Shown: positions 15,995-24,995 of the stretch, piece by piece
Layout: every line of letters begins with the position of its first letter
How positions within the stretch are numbered: position 1 is the stretch's first letter
Assembly: GCA_041905525.1 (NCBI GenBank)
Contig: JAYRKY010000002.1
Span: forward strand, 1-64,000
Direction: 5' to 3'
DNA from: SHVO01 sp041905525
GTDB taxonomy: Bacteria > Pseudomonadota > Alphaproteobacteria > Rhodospirillales > Rhodospirillaceae
Length of the DNA stretch: 64,000 nucleotides
The notes under the pieces: generated by a model
What the model saw: the letters and a program-made list of their open reading frames with translations, nothing else
The model's database searches: none
What the model was told of the DNA's origin: nothing
Made by a program: the position numbers and the translations under genes

Positions 15995-17557
15995 ATGGCA
16001 CGAGAAAGCATTGGCATGGCGCGGCCCGAACTGGTGCAGGTGGCCGACACGGTCGCCCGCGACAAGGGCATCGATCGCGAAGAAGTTTTCCAGGCGATGG
16101 AGCAGGCGATCCAGAAAGCCGGCCGCTCCAAGTACGGCCACGAGAACGACATCCGCGCGGCCATCGACCGCAAGAATGGGGAAATCCGCCTCGCGCGCTA
16201 CATGACAGTCGTGGAAACCGTTGAAGACGAAAACACGCAGATCCCGCTGGCGAAAGCCAAGCGCAAAAACCCGGAAATCGAGCTTGGCGGCGTGATCGTC
16301 GATCCGCTTCCGCCGATCGACTTCGGCCGCATCGCGGCGCAGACGGCGAAGCAGGTGATCGTGCAGAAGGTGCGCGACGCGGAACGCGCCCGCCAGTTCA
16401 CCGAATACAAGGACCGCACCGGCGAGATCGTCAACGGCCTCGTCAAGCGCGTGGAATTCGGTAACGTGATCGTCGATCTGGGGCGCGCCGAAGGCCTGCT
16501 GCGCCGCGACGAACTGATCCCGCGCGAGCATTTCAAGAACGGCGACCGCGTGCGCGCCTTCATCGTCGACGTGCGCGAAGAACCGCGCGGCCCGCAGATT
16601 TTCCTGTCGCGCACCTCGGGCGACTTCATGGCCGCGCTTTTCAGCCAGGAAGTGCCGGAAATCTATGACGGCATCATCGAAATCAAGGCCGTGGCTCGCG
16701 ATCCGGGCAGCCGCGCCAAGATCGCCGTGATCTCCAACGATTCCTCGATCGATCCGGTCGGCGCGTGCGTCGGGATGCGCGGTTCGCGCGTGCAGGCGGT
16801 GGTCGCCGAACTGCAGGGCGAAAAGATCGACATCATCCAGTGGAACCAGGATCCGGCGACGTTCGTCGTGAATGCGCTTGCGCCCGCCGAAGTCACCAAG
16901 GTCGTGCTGGACGAAGACTCGGGCCGCATCGAAGTGGTTGTGCCGGACGATCAGCTCTCGCTGGCGATCGGCCGCCGCGGCCAGAACGTGCGACTCGCCT
17001 CGCAGCTCACCGGCTGGACCATCGACATTCTCACGGAAGGCGAAGAATCCGAACGCCGCCAGCAAGAGTTCCACACGCGCTCGAAGATGTTCATCGACGC
17101 CCTTGATGTGGATGACGTTCTTGCCCATCTGTTGGTGACCGAAGGTTTCACGTCGGTCGAAGAAGTGGCGTTCGTGCCGATTGAGGAGCTGACCGACATC
17201 GAAGGCTTCGACGAAGACGTCGCGAACGAACTCAAGGAGCGCGCGACGACCTATATCGAAGAAGAAAACAAGAAGATCGCGGCCCGGATGGAAGAGCTTG
17301 GCGTGTCGGAAGACCTCGCCGAAGCCCAGATCGACGGCTTGGACCCCAAGAAGATCATCGTGCTGGCCGAAAAGGGCGTGAAAACCCTGGACGATCTTGC
17401 GGACCTTTCCGGCGACGAGCTGGTCGAAATCCTCGGCGCCGACGTCATCAAGGAAGGCCCGGCCAATGCGATCATCATGGCCGCCCGCGCCCATTGGTTC
17501 CCCGAAGGCAGCGCGCCGGAAGGCGACGCCGCCGCCGGCGAGACCAAGACCGTGTAG
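15995..17557 (+). CDS. nusA: Transcription termination/antitermination factor NusA
   Basis: 520 residues from ATG 15995. The N-terminal RNA polymerase-binding domain (about 1-130) is followed by an S1 domain (TGEIVNGLVKRVEFGNVIVDLGRAEGLL), KH1 (VGACVGMRGSRVQAVVAEL) and KH2 (LAIGRRGQNVRLASQLTGW). Two acidic helix-hairpin-helix-type repeats end the protein (LVTEGFTSVEEVAFVPIEEL and VLAEKGVKTLDDLADLSGDEL). NusA controls pausing, termination and rRNA antitermination, and may act on the terminator in front of its own operon. It is 19 bases after rimP. Confidence 0.97.
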   Translation: MARESIGMARPELVQVADTVARDKGIDREEVFQAMEQAIQKAGRSKYGHENDIRAAIDRKNGEIRLARYMTVVETVEDENTQIPLAKAKRKNPEIELGGVIVDPLPPIDFGRIAAQTAKQVIVQKVRDAERARQFTEYKDRTGEIVNGLVKRVEFGNVIVDLGRAEGLLRRDELIPREHFKNGDRVRAFIVDVREEPRGPQIFLSRTSGDFMAALFSQEVPEIYDGIIEIKAVARDPGSRAKIAVISNDSSIDPVGACVGMRGSRVQAVVAELQGEKIDIIQWNQDPATFVVNALAPAEVTKVVLDEDSGRIEVVVPDDQLSLAIGRRGQNVRLASQLTGWTIDILTEGEESERRQQEFHTRSKMFIDALDVDDVLAHLLVTEGFTSVEEVAFVPIEELTDIEGFDEDVANELKERATTYIEEENKKIAARMEELGVSEDLAEAQIDGLDPKKIIVLAEKGVKTLDDLADLSGDELVEILGADVIKEGPANAIIMAARAHWFPEGSAPEGDAAAGETKTV

Positions 17558-17593
17558 CCTTCTTTTACCCTTGTGGCGGTCCGGGCAGACGCG

Positions 17594-18265
17594 ATGACCA
17601 GTGAGACTTACCCTTCGGGCGGCCCGGCGCCCGCAAGCGAAGCCATGGAAGGGCCTTCGCCCGGACCAGAGATGGGACCGGACGAAGCCTTTCATGACGA
17701 GCCGGACGAAGGACCGACCCGCCGCTGCATTGCGAGCTGCGAGTCGCTGCCCGTCGCGGCACTCATCAGGTTCGTCGTCGGACCGGACAACGCCATTGTT
17801 CCCGATGTCGCGGCCCGGCTTCCCGGCCGGGGTTTGTGGTTGAGGGCCCGCCGCGATATGATAGAAACGGCGGCGCAAAAGCGGCTGTTTGCCAAAGCCG
17901 CGCGGCGCAACGTCACCGTTGCCCCCGATTTGGCAGATACCGTCGCCGACCTGCTACGTCGCCGCTGTCTTAATCATCTTGGCTTGGCGCAGCGCGCCGG
18001 ACTTGTCGCCTCGGGCGCGGAAAAAGTGCGCGCGCAAATCGCGACCGGACGTACGGCGGCTTTGATCGAAGCCGCGGACGGCTCGCCGGCGGAGCGGCAG
18101 AAAATGAGCACTCTCGTTCCGGGCGTGCCGGTGGTGGATGTGTTCACGAGTGCCGAACTCGGGGGCGCGATCGGACGGGACATGGCTGTGCACGTGGCGC
18201 TTCTGCCCGGCCGGCTGACGGAGATGATTTTCGAAGACGCGGCGAAACTCCGCGGCTTCATCTGA
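17594..18265 (+). CDS. YlxR (DUF448) - L7Ae fusion RNA-binding protein
   Basis: 223 residues from ATG 17594; GTG at 17573 is an alternative that adds seven residues. After an acidic, Pro/Gly-rich leader (1-40), the YlxR-type domain runs from TRRCIASCESLPVAALIRFV to the conserved GRGLWLRA. A second domain from about residue 125 (CLNHLGLAQRAGLVASGAEKVRAQI) is like the ribosomal L7Ae/L30e family. In Gram-positive bacteria YlxR and YlxQ are separate genes in the same nusA-infB position; alphaproteobacteria usually carry them as one fused protein, as here. The role is probably RNA binding, details unknown. Confidence 0.87.
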   Translation: MTSETYPSGGPAPASEAMEGPSPGPEMGPDEAFHDEPDEGPTRRCIASCESLPVAALIRFVVGPDNAIVPDVAARLPGRGLWLRARRDMIETAAQKRLFAKAARRNVTVAPDLADTVADLLRRRCLNHLGLAQRAGLVASGAEKVRAQIATGRTAALIEAADGSPAERQKMSTLVPGVPVVDVFTSAELGGAIGRDMAVHVALLPGRLTEMIFEDAAKLRGFI

Positions 18266-18307
18266 GTGACGACGGCCAGTTTGGATTTTTTGATTAAGGT
18301 GCACTGA

Positions 18308-20845
18308 GTGAGCGATACCAAGACCAAGACGCCCTTGACCCTCGGCGGTAAAGGCAAGCTCGAGCTGAAGAAGACTGTCGAGACCGGACAGGTCCGGCAA
18401 AGCTTCTCGCACGGCCGCTCCAAAGTCGTTCAGGTGGAACGCAAGCGTAAGCGTCAGTTCGAGATCGGCGCCGATGGCAAGGTGCAGGAAGTCAAAGCCG
18501 CGCCGACGAGCGTGAAGGCAAAGGCCGAAGAGGCGCTGCTGAAGGAAACGCTGCAGCACGGCACGCTCACCGACGATGAGAAGGCGCATCGCCTGAAGGC
18601 GCTCCAGGACGCGATCAAGGCGGACGAAGAAAACCGCCGTATCGCCGAAGAAGAAGCCAAGCGCGAAGCCGAGGAAAATGCGCGCCGCGCGGCCGAAGAA
18701 AAGCTACGCAAGGCGCAAGAACCGGAAGCGCCGCCTCCGGCAGCAGCAGCCGCGCCCGCCGCCGCCGAAGTGCGTGCGCCCGCGCCCGCGCCGGACGTAA
18801 AGCCGGCCGCCGCGCCCGCAGGCGACGCCGCCGCCGCGCCGCGCCGTGACGTGGTTGAAGAGGAAGAAGAAGAAGACGCGCCGCGCCGCAAGGCAAAGAC
18901 GGGCCACAAGCCGCCGACGGTGAAGCGCACCGAACCGCGCCGCCGCGCGGGCAAACTGTCGATCACCGCCGCCCTTGAGGGCGATGACGCGGTCGAACGC
19001 TCGCGTTCCATCGCCTCCATGCGCCGCGCGGTGGACAAGGAACGCCGCAAGGCCCAACTGAAGCAGCCGATGAACACCGACAAGGTGGTGCGCGAAGTCG
19101 TGCTCCCGGAAGCGATCACCGTGCAGGAACTGTCGAACCGTATGGCCGAGCGTTCCGGCAACGTGATCAAGTCGCTGATGAAGCTCGGCATCATGGCGAC
19201 GATCAACGAAGTGATCGACGCCGATACCGCGGAAATCGTTGCCCAGGAATTCGGCCATAAGGTGAAGCGCATTACGGAAGACGCGGTGGAAGATTCGTTG
19301 AAAACGGCCGAAGACGACGCGGCGGAGATGAAGACCCGTCCGCCGGTCGTGACCGTGATGGGCCACGTCGACCACGGCAAGACCTCGCTGCTCGATGCCC
19401 TGCGCTCCGCCAACGTTGTCGCCGGCGAAGCGGGCGGCATTACCCAGCACATCGGCGCCTATCAGGTTCGTACCGCCAAGGGCCAGAAAATCACCTTCAT
19501 CGATACGCCGGGCCACGAAGCCTTCACGGCGATGCGCGCCCGCGGCGCGAAGGTCACGGATATCGTGGTCCTCGTGGTGGCTGCGGACGACGGCATCATG
19601 CCGCAGACGGTGGAAGCGATTAAGCACGCCAAGGCCGCGGACGTGCCGATCATCGTCGCGATCAACAAGATGGATAAGCCGGACGCAAATCCGCAGCGCG
19701 TGAAGACCGATCTGCTCACGCACGAAGTCGTCGTCGAAGACATGGGCGGCGAAACCCTGGCGGTGGAAGTCTCGGCGACCAAGAAGATGAACCTCGACAA
19801 GCTCGAGGAAGCCATCATGCTGCAGGCCGAACTGCTCGACCTGAAAGCCAATCCGAACCGCGCCGCCGAAGGCAGCATCGTCGAAGCGAAAATGGAAAAG
19901 GGCGTCGGCTCGGTTGCCACGGTTCTGGTCCAACGCGGCACGCTGCATGTCGGCGACATCTTCGTCGCCGGCGCCGAATGGGGTCGCGTGCGCGTGCTGG
20001 TCAACGAACACGGCAAACAGGTGAAATCGGCGATGCCGTCCGCACCCGTGGAAGTGATCGGCTTCGGCGGCACGCCGTCGGCGGGCGACGACTTCATCGT
20101 GGTGGACGACGAAGCCAAGGCGCGCGAAGTGTCCGAATACCGCCGCCGCAAGATCCGCGAGAAGGAGCATGTCGCCTCCGTCGGCGGTTCGACGATGGAA
20201 CAGATGTTCGCCAAGATCAAAGCCGGCGAAACCACCGAACTCGCGGTCATCATCAAGGCGGATGTGCAGGGTTCGGCCGAAGCGCTGAACGGCACGCTGG
20301 CCAAGATCGGAACCGAGAAGGTCAAAGTGAAGGTCCTTCACAGCGCCGTCGGCCCGATCAACGAGTCCGACGTCACGCTGGCGAAGACCAACGGCGCCGT
20401 GATCATCGGCTTCAACGTGCGCGCCAACGCGCAGGCGCGCGAAGTCGCCAAGCGCGACAACGTGGATATCCGCTACTACTCGATCATCTACGAAGTCTCG
20501 GACGACATGAAGCAGGTGCTGACCGGCATGCTGGCGCCGACCTTCAAGGAAGCCTTCATCGGCTACGCCGAAGTGCGCGAGGTGTTCAACATCACCAAGG
20601 TCGGCAAGGTGGCCGGCTGCCGCGTGACGCAAGGCGTCATCAAGCGCGGCTGCAAGGTCCGCCTGCTGCGCGACAACGTGGTCATCCACGAAGGCGACCT
20701 GTCGCAGCTGAAGCGCTTCAAGGACGACGTGAAGGAAGTCCGCGAAGGCTACGAGTGCGGCATGGGCCTTGCGAACTACCAGGACATTCAGGTCGGCGAC
20801 ATGATCGAATGTTTCGAAATGGAGCGCGTCGCCGCGACTCTGTAA
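18308..20845 (+). CDS. infB: Translation initiation factor IF-2
   Basis: 845 residues from GTG 18308 with AAGGTG upstream. IF-2 is the GTPase that brings fMet-tRNA to the 30S subunit. Residues 1-340 are a long charged and Ala/Pro-rich N-region with a helical EEAKREAEENARRAAEE stretch and an IF2_N module (VQELSNRMAERSGNVIKSLMKLG). The G domain holds GHVDHGKT (about 350), DTPGHE and NKMD, followed by domains II, III and the C-terminal tRNA-binding domain ending near VGDMIECFEMERVAATL. Standard member in its usual operon position. Confidence 0.97.
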   Translation: MSDTKTKTPLTLGGKGKLELKKTVETGQVRQSFSHGRSKVVQVERKRKRQFEIGADGKVQEVKAAPTSVKAKAEEALLKETLQHGTLTDDEKAHRLKALQDAIKADEENRRIAEEEAKREAEENARRAAEEKLRKAQEPEAPPPAAAAAPAAAEVRAPAPAPDVKPAAAPAGDAAAAPRRDVVEEEEEEDAPRRKAKTGHKPPTVKRTEPRRRAGKLSITAALEGDDAVERSRSIASMRRAVDKERRKAQLKQPMNTDKVVREVVLPEAITVQELSNRMAERSGNVIKSLMKLGIMATINEVIDADTAEIVAQEFGHKVKRITEDAVEDSLKTAEDDAAEMKTRPPVVTVMGHVDHGKTSLLDALRSANVVAGEAGGITQHIGAYQVRTAKGQKITFIDTPGHEAFTAMRARGAKVTDIVVLVVAADDGIMPQTVEAIKHAKAADVPIIVAINKMDKPDANPQRVKTDLLTHEVVVEDMGGETLAVEVSATKKMNLDKLEEAIMLQAELLDLKANPNRAAEGSIVEAKMEKGVGSVATVLVQRGTLHVGDIFVAGAEWGRVRVLVNEHGKQVKSAMPSAPVEVIGFGGTPSAGDDFIVVDDEAKAREVSEYRRRKIREKEHVASVGGSTMEQMFAKIKAGETTELAVIIKADVQGSAEALNGTLAKIGTEKVKVKVLHSAVGPINESDVTLAKTNGAVIIGFNVRANAQAREVAKRDNVDIRYYSIIYEVSDDMKQVLTGMLAPTFKEAFIGYAEVREVFNITKVGKVAGCRVTQGVIKRGCKVRLLRDNVVIHEGDLSQLKRFKDDVKEVREGYECGMGLANYQDIQVGDMIECFEMERVAATL

Positions 20846-20917
20846 ACCTCACTCGCCCCGCGCGCGCCGCAGCGACGGCGCCCGGGGCGGGCGATTGCTT
20901 CTCGAGGATTCTTTTCC

Positions 20918-21355
20918 ATGGCACGACAACGGCCAAAAGCGCCGGGCCAGCGGCAATTGCGCATCGGCGAGGAAATCCGCCATGTGCTCGCCAATATCCT
21001 GGAGCGCGAGACGTTCCGCGATCCCGGGCTCGCGAACGTCAGCGTGACCGTGACGGAAGTCCGGCCGAGTCCCGATCTGCGCCATGCGCGGGTCTATATC
21101 GTGCCGCTCGGCGGCGGCGACCCGAAGCCGATTCTGGAAGGGCTGAAGCGGGTGAAGCCGTTCCTACGGCGCCAGCTCGCCAGCCACCTGACGATGAAAT
21201 TCATCCCCGATCTGGTCTTCGCCGCCGACACCACGTTCGACGAGGCGGAGCGGATCAGCCGTCTTCTTCATAAGCCGGAGGTCGCGCGCGATCTGGGCGA
21301 CGGTTACGGACTGGCCGATGACGCGGCCGCGCCAAGCCGGGACGAGGAAGAATAG
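20918..21355 (+). CDS. rbfA: Ribosome-binding factor A
   Basis: 145 residues. RbfA is a KH-like 30S assembly factor that binds near helix 1 and the 3' end of 16S rRNA. The N-terminal IGEEIRHVLANILERE and the core FRDPGLANVSVTVTEVRPSPDLRHARVYIVPLG are typical. The tail is acidic (ADDAAAPSRDEEE). It follows infB by 72 bases; that gap has no evident hairpin with a T tract. truB starts two bases after its stop. Confidence 0.95.
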   Translation: MARQRPKAPGQRQLRIGEEIRHVLANILERETFRDPGLANVSVTVTEVRPSPDLRHARVYIVPLGGGDPKPILEGLKRVKPFLRRQLASHLTMKFIPDLVFAADTTFDEAERISRLLHKPEVARDLGDGYGLADDAAAPSRDEEE

Positions 21356-21357
21356 GG

Positions 21358-22284
21358 GTGGCGAAGAAGCCTGCCGGGAATCCGGTCAACGGGTGGCTCG
21401 CCATCGACAAACCCGGCGGAATCACCGCCGCGAAGGTCGTTGCCCGGGTAAAACGGGCTTTAAACGCCCAAAAAGCGGGTCACGGGGGTACTTTGGACCC
21501 TCTGGCGACCGGAATCCTCCCGATTGCGCTGGGTGAGGCCACCAAAACCGCGTCTTTTGCGATGGATTCCAGCAAAACCTACACGTTTGAGGTCACCTGG
21601 GGTGCCGCCACCGATACGGACGACAGCGACGGCAGCGTGATCCGGACATCCGCCATAAGGCCCGACCGGGCCGCCATCGAGGCAATGCTGCCGCGGTTTA
21701 CCGGCCTTATTTCCCAGGTCCCCCCCGATTACTCGGCCATCAAGGTCGACGGACAGAGGGCCTATGACCTGGCCCGGGCCAAGGAAGAGATCAACCTGGC
21801 CGCCCGGACCGTGGACGTTCGCCGGTTTACCCTGACCGGCATGCCGGATGCCGACCACGCTACTTTTGCCGTCGATTGCGGCAAGGGAACCTATATCCGG
21901 GCCCTGGTCCGCGACCTGGCCCAGGCCCTGGGGACCGAGGGGCATATCTCCGTTCTACGGCGCACCCGGTGCGGCGCGTTCAACGAGAAAGCCTCGATTT
22001 CCCTAGCAAATCTGGAAGCCCTGGGGCATAAAGCCGCCGCTTCCGAGTACCTTCTCCCGGTCAAGACCGTGCTGGACGACATCCCGGCTCTGGCCCTGAC
22101 CGAAGAAGAGGCCCGCCGCATGAGCCTGGGGCAAGCCATCGCCCTTTGGCCCGTTGTGAAGCGCAAGCCCCTTACCGGCCTTGACGAAGGCCAGACCGTG
22201 CAAGCGGTGTGCGGTGAGAGGCTGATCGCGGTGGCCGAGGTCGGGAACGGCATGGTCCGCCCCGTCCGTGTTTTGAATCACTGA
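21358..22284 (+). CDS. truB: tRNA pseudouridine(55) synthase TruB
   Basis: 308 residues from GTG 21358, two bases after rbfA with GAGGAAGAATAGGG upstream. TruB makes pseudouridine 55 in the T loop of all elongator tRNAs. The catalytic aspartate is D47 in GHGGTLDPLATGIL. The YSAIKVDGQRAYDLAR and CGKGTYIRALVRDLAQALG motifs follow. The third-base pattern is visibly C/G-rich, with many GCC and CTG codons. Its position between rbfA and rpsO is the standard order. Confidence 0.96.
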   Translation: MAKKPAGNPVNGWLAIDKPGGITAAKVVARVKRALNAQKAGHGGTLDPLATGILPIALGEATKTASFAMDSSKTYTFEVTWGAATDTDDSDGSVIRTSAIRPDRAAIEAMLPRFTGLISQVPPDYSAIKVDGQRAYDLARAKEEINLAARTVDVRRFTLTGMPDADHATFAVDCGKGTYIRALVRDLAQALGTEGHISVLRRTRCGAFNEKASISLANLEALGHKAAASEYLLPVKTVLDDIPALALTEEEARRMSLGQAIALWPVVKRKPLTGLDEGQTVQAVCGERLIAVAEVGNGMVRPVRVLNH

Positions 22285-22301
22285 ATTAGAAGGAGTACCC
22301 G

Positions 22302-22571
22302 ATGTCGATTACAGCCGAGCGCAAACAGGCGCTCATCTCTGAGTATGCCACCAAAAAAGGCGACACTGGTTCGCCGGAAGTTCAAGTGGCCGTTCTGTCT
22401 GAACGCATCAAGAATCTCACCGATCACCTGAAGGACCACAACAAGGACAACCACTCGCGTCGTGGTCTCCTGGTGATGGTCGGTCAGCGCCGTCGCATGC
22501 TTGACTACCTCAAGGACGCCGCGCCCGATCGTTATGAGAATCTGATCACCCGTCTCGGACTGCGTCGCTAA
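22302..22571 (+). CDS. rpsO: 30S ribosomal protein S15
   Basis: 89 residues, full length, with AGAAGGAG before the ATG. S15 binds the three-way junction of helices 20-22 in 16S rRNA and is a primary assembly protein. The family core GSPEVQVAVLSERIKNLTDHLKDH and the C-terminal RRRMLDYLKDAAPDRYENLITRLGLRR are intact. It precedes pnp, as in most proteobacteria; a structured 280-base gap separates them. Confidence 0.98.
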   Translation: MSITAERKQALISEYATKKGDTGSPEVQVAVLSERIKNLTDHLKDHNKDNHSRRGLLVMVGQRRRMLDYLKDAAPDRYENLITRLGLRR

Positions 22572-22579
22572 TTTTTGTT

Positions 22580-22665
22580 CCAGTCATAGCTGGTGGATGC
22601 GGACGGAGCGCCCTTGCATGTGCAAGAGGCGCTCGCCGTGTTTACTGAGCAGCACCTATGACTGG
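22580..22665 (+). ncRNA. Long-stem RNA structure between rpsO and pnp
   Basis: A perfect 10-bp outer stem, CCAGTCATAG (22580-22589) with CTATGACTGG (22656-22665), encloses a strong hairpin GAGCGCC-CTTGCA (22606-22618) with TGCAAG-A-GGCGCTC (22621-22634). There is no T tract, so a simple terminator is unlikely. In E. coli the rpsO-pnp junction is processed by RNases E and III; this structure is a candidate processing site or a small RNA. Further hairpins follow, for example GCGCAG and CTGCGC near 22712-22729. Confidence 0.5.
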
Positions 22666-22742
22666 CTGACGCGAATGCTGCCGCACGCCTCGGCGTGTGA
22701 GTGTGTTTAAGGCGCGCAGTAACGCCTGCGCGGGATCGAAAT

Positions 22743-22807
22743 CTCGGCTCACTACCCTCTGACCGTTTTGAAAGTCCACATGGGTGGACCCCTGACGGTG
22801 AGCCGAG
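22743..22807 (+). promoter_or_regulatory. pnp leader hairpin, candidate RNase III autoregulation site
   Basis: CTCGGCTCAC (22743-22752) pairs perfectly with GTGAGCCGAG (22798-22807). Inside are CCGT (22762-22765) with ACGG (22795-22798, sharing a base with the outer stem) and the hairpin GTCCAC-ATGG-GTGGAC (22774-22789). It ends 44 bases before the pnp start. E. coli PNPase represses its own synthesis through an RNase III-cut leader hairpin, and this is placed similarly. Confidence 0.55.
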
Positions 22808-22851
22808 CGCACAATCCGGTGCCGGTCCAGGAGGAAGAAGGAAGAAAAACT

Positions 22852-24993
22852 ATGTCTATGTTCAAAGTCACGCGTAAGGAGATCGAGTGGGGCGGCCGCA
22901 AGCTGATCCTTGAAACCGGAAAGATCGCCCGTCAGGCCGACGGCGCGATCATGTGTACCTACGGTGAGACCACCGTCCTGTGCACCGCGGTCGGTGCAAA
23001 GTCGCCGAAGCCCGGCGTCGATTTTTTCCCGCTCACCGTCAACTATCAGGAAAAGGCTTTCGCCGCCGGAAAGATCCCGGGCGGCTTCTTCAAGCGTGAA
23101 GGCCGTCCGACGGAGAAAGAGGTGCTGACTTCGCGCCTCATCGACCGTCCGATCCGCCCGCTGTTCCATGATTCTTACCGCAACGAGACGCAGGTGGTTT
23201 GCACCGTGCTCTCGCACGACCTCAAGAACGATCCGGATATCGCGGCGATGATCGGCGCGTCCGCCGCCCTCACCATTTCCGGCATCCCGTTCCTCGGCCC
23301 CATCGGCGCCGCGCGCGTCGGATACATCGACGGTCAATACGTCCTGAATCCGAAGATGGACGAACTTCCGAATTCGAAGCTCGATCTCGTCGTCGCCGGA
23401 ACGCGCGAAGGCGTGCTCATGGTCGAATCCGAAGCGAAGGAGCTTTCGGAAGAAGTGATGCTGGGCGCGGTGAACTTCGGCCACGACCAGATGCAGGCCG
23501 TGATCAACATGATCATCGGCCTCGCCGAAGCCTGCGCGAAGGATCCGTTCGAACTGACGCCGGAAGCGCCGGAAGTGGCGGCGGTGAAGGCCAAGCTGTC
23601 GGCATTCGCCGGCGAGCTCGGCCAGGCGTACACCAAGACGGTGAAGCAGGAACGTTATGCCGCCGTCGGCGAGGTGAAGAAGAAGGCGCTCGCCAGCCTC
23701 GGCGACAACGCCGCGGAACTCGCGGTCGCCGCCGGGATCTTGAAGCACATGGAAGCCGACGTCGTGCGCGGCAACATCCTCAAGACCGGCAAGCGTATCG
23801 ACGGCCGCGACACGAAGACCGTGCGTCCGATCGAGATCGAAGTCGGCGTGCTGCCGCGCGCTCACGGCTCGGCCCTGTTCACCCGCGGTGAAACCCAGGC
23901 TCTGGTCGTCGCCACGCTCGGCACCGGTCAAGATGAACAGATCATCGACGCGCTGGAAGGCGAATACCGCCAGAACTTCATGCTCCACTACAACTTCCCG
24001 CCGTACTCGGTCGGCGAAGCGGGCCGCATGGGCTCGCCGGGCCGCCGCGAAATCGGTCACGGGAAGCTGGCGTGGCGCGCGATCAATCCGTTGCTGCCGC
24101 CGAAGGAAAACTTCCCGTACACGCTTCGCTTGGTCTCCGAGATCACCGAATCGAACGGCTCGTCGTCGATGGCAACGGTGTGCGGCAGCTCGCTGGCGAT
24201 GATGGACGGCGGCGTGCCGCTGGCCCGTCCGGTGGCGGGCATCGCCATGGGTCTGATCAAGGAAGGCAGCGACTTCGCCGTGCTTTCGGACATCCTGGGC
24301 GACGAAGATCATCTCGGCGACATGGACTTCAAGGTTGCCGGAACCGAAAGCGGCGTGACCGCGCTGCAGATGGACATCAAGATCACGTCCATCACGCGTG
24401 AGATCATGGAAATCGCGCTCCGTCAGGCCAAAGACGGCCGCATCCATATCCTCGGCGAGATGGCGAAGGCCATCACCGGCGCCCGCGATACGGTTGCCGC
24501 CACGGCTCCGCGCATCACCACCCTGACCGTGCCGAAGGATAAGATCCGCGAGATCATCGGCACCGGCGGCAAGGTGATCCGTGAACTGCAGGAAACCACC
24601 CAGACCAAGATCGACATCGAAGACGACGGCACCGTGCGTGTGGCCTCGGCCGATCAGGACAACATGAACGAAGCGGTCCGCCGCATTCGCGAAATCGTCG
24701 CTGAGCCGGAAGTGGGCGCCATCTACACCGGCGCCGTGGTCAAGATCATGGACTTCGGTGCGTTCGTGAACTTCCTCGGCAAGCGCGACGGTCTCGTGCA
24801 CATCTCCGAACTGGCGCCGAAGCGCGTCCAGCAGGTGTCGGATGTCGTGAAGGAAGGCGATGTCGTGAAGGTGAAGTGCCTTGCCATCGACGACCGCGGC
24901 AAGGTGAAGCTGTCCATGAAGCGTGTCGATCAGGCCACCGGCGCCGACATCGACACCGGCGGCAAGGACGGCGGCGAAGCTCCCGCCGAGTAG
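22852..24993 (+). CDS. pnp: Polyribonucleotide nucleotidyltransferase
   Basis: 713 residues from ATG 22852, with AGGAGG further upstream and GAAGGAAG closer; ATG 22858 is also possible. PNPase degrades RNA 3' to 5' with phosphate and adds tails. Two RNase PH domains (about 10-140 and 310-545) flank a helical domain, followed by KH (IREIIGTGGKVIRELQETT) and S1 (GAIYTGAVVKIMDFGAFVNFLGKRDGLVHISEL). The signature GRRKLI-type N-terminus and the phosphate-site SNGSSSMATVCGSSLAMMDGG block, given here in part only, are present. A tail of Gly/Asp residues follows S1. Confidence 0.97.
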   Translation: MSMFKVTRKEIEWGGRKLILETGKIARQADGAIMCTYGETTVLCTAVGAKSPKPGVDFFPLTVNYQEKAFAAGKIPGGFFKREGRPTEKEVLTSRLIDRPIRPLFHDSYRNETQVVCTVLSHDLKNDPDIAAMIGASAALTISGIPFLGPIGAARVGYIDGQYVLNPKMDELPNSKLDLVVAGTREGVLMVESEAKELSEEVMLGAVNFGHDQMQAVINMIIGLAEACAKDPFELTPEAPEVAAVKAKLSAFAGELGQAYTKTVKQERYAAVGEVKKKALASLGDNAAELAVAAGILKHMEADVVRGNILKTGKRIDGRDTKTVRPIEIEVGVLPRAHGSALFTRGETQALVVATLGTGQDEQIIDALEGEYRQNFMLHYNFPPYSVGEAGRMGSPGRREIGHGKLAWRAINPLLPPKENFPYTLRLVSEITESNGSSSMATVCGSSLAMMDGGVPLARPVAGIAMGLIKEGSDFAVLSDILGDEDHLGDMDFKVAGTESGVTALQMDIKITSITREIMEIALRQAKDGRIHILGEMAKAITGARDTVAATAPRITTLTVPKDKIREIIGTGGKVIRELQETTQTKIDIEDDGTVRVASADQDNMNEAVRRIREIVAEPEVGAIYTGAVVKIMDFGAFVNFLGKRDGLVHISELAPKRVQQVSDVVKEGDVVKVKCLAIDDRGKVKLSMKRVDQATGADIDTGGKDGGEAPAE

Positions 24994-24995
24994 GC

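Noticed and set aside
15959..17878. A 639-codon open frame antisense to nusA and the YlxR-L7Ae gene
   Set aside because: It crosses two confident genes on the other strand and has shadow-like composition.
18704..20689. A 661-codon open frame antisense to infB
   Set aside because: Shadow of infB with His/Arg/Asp-rich, low-complexity translation and no motif.
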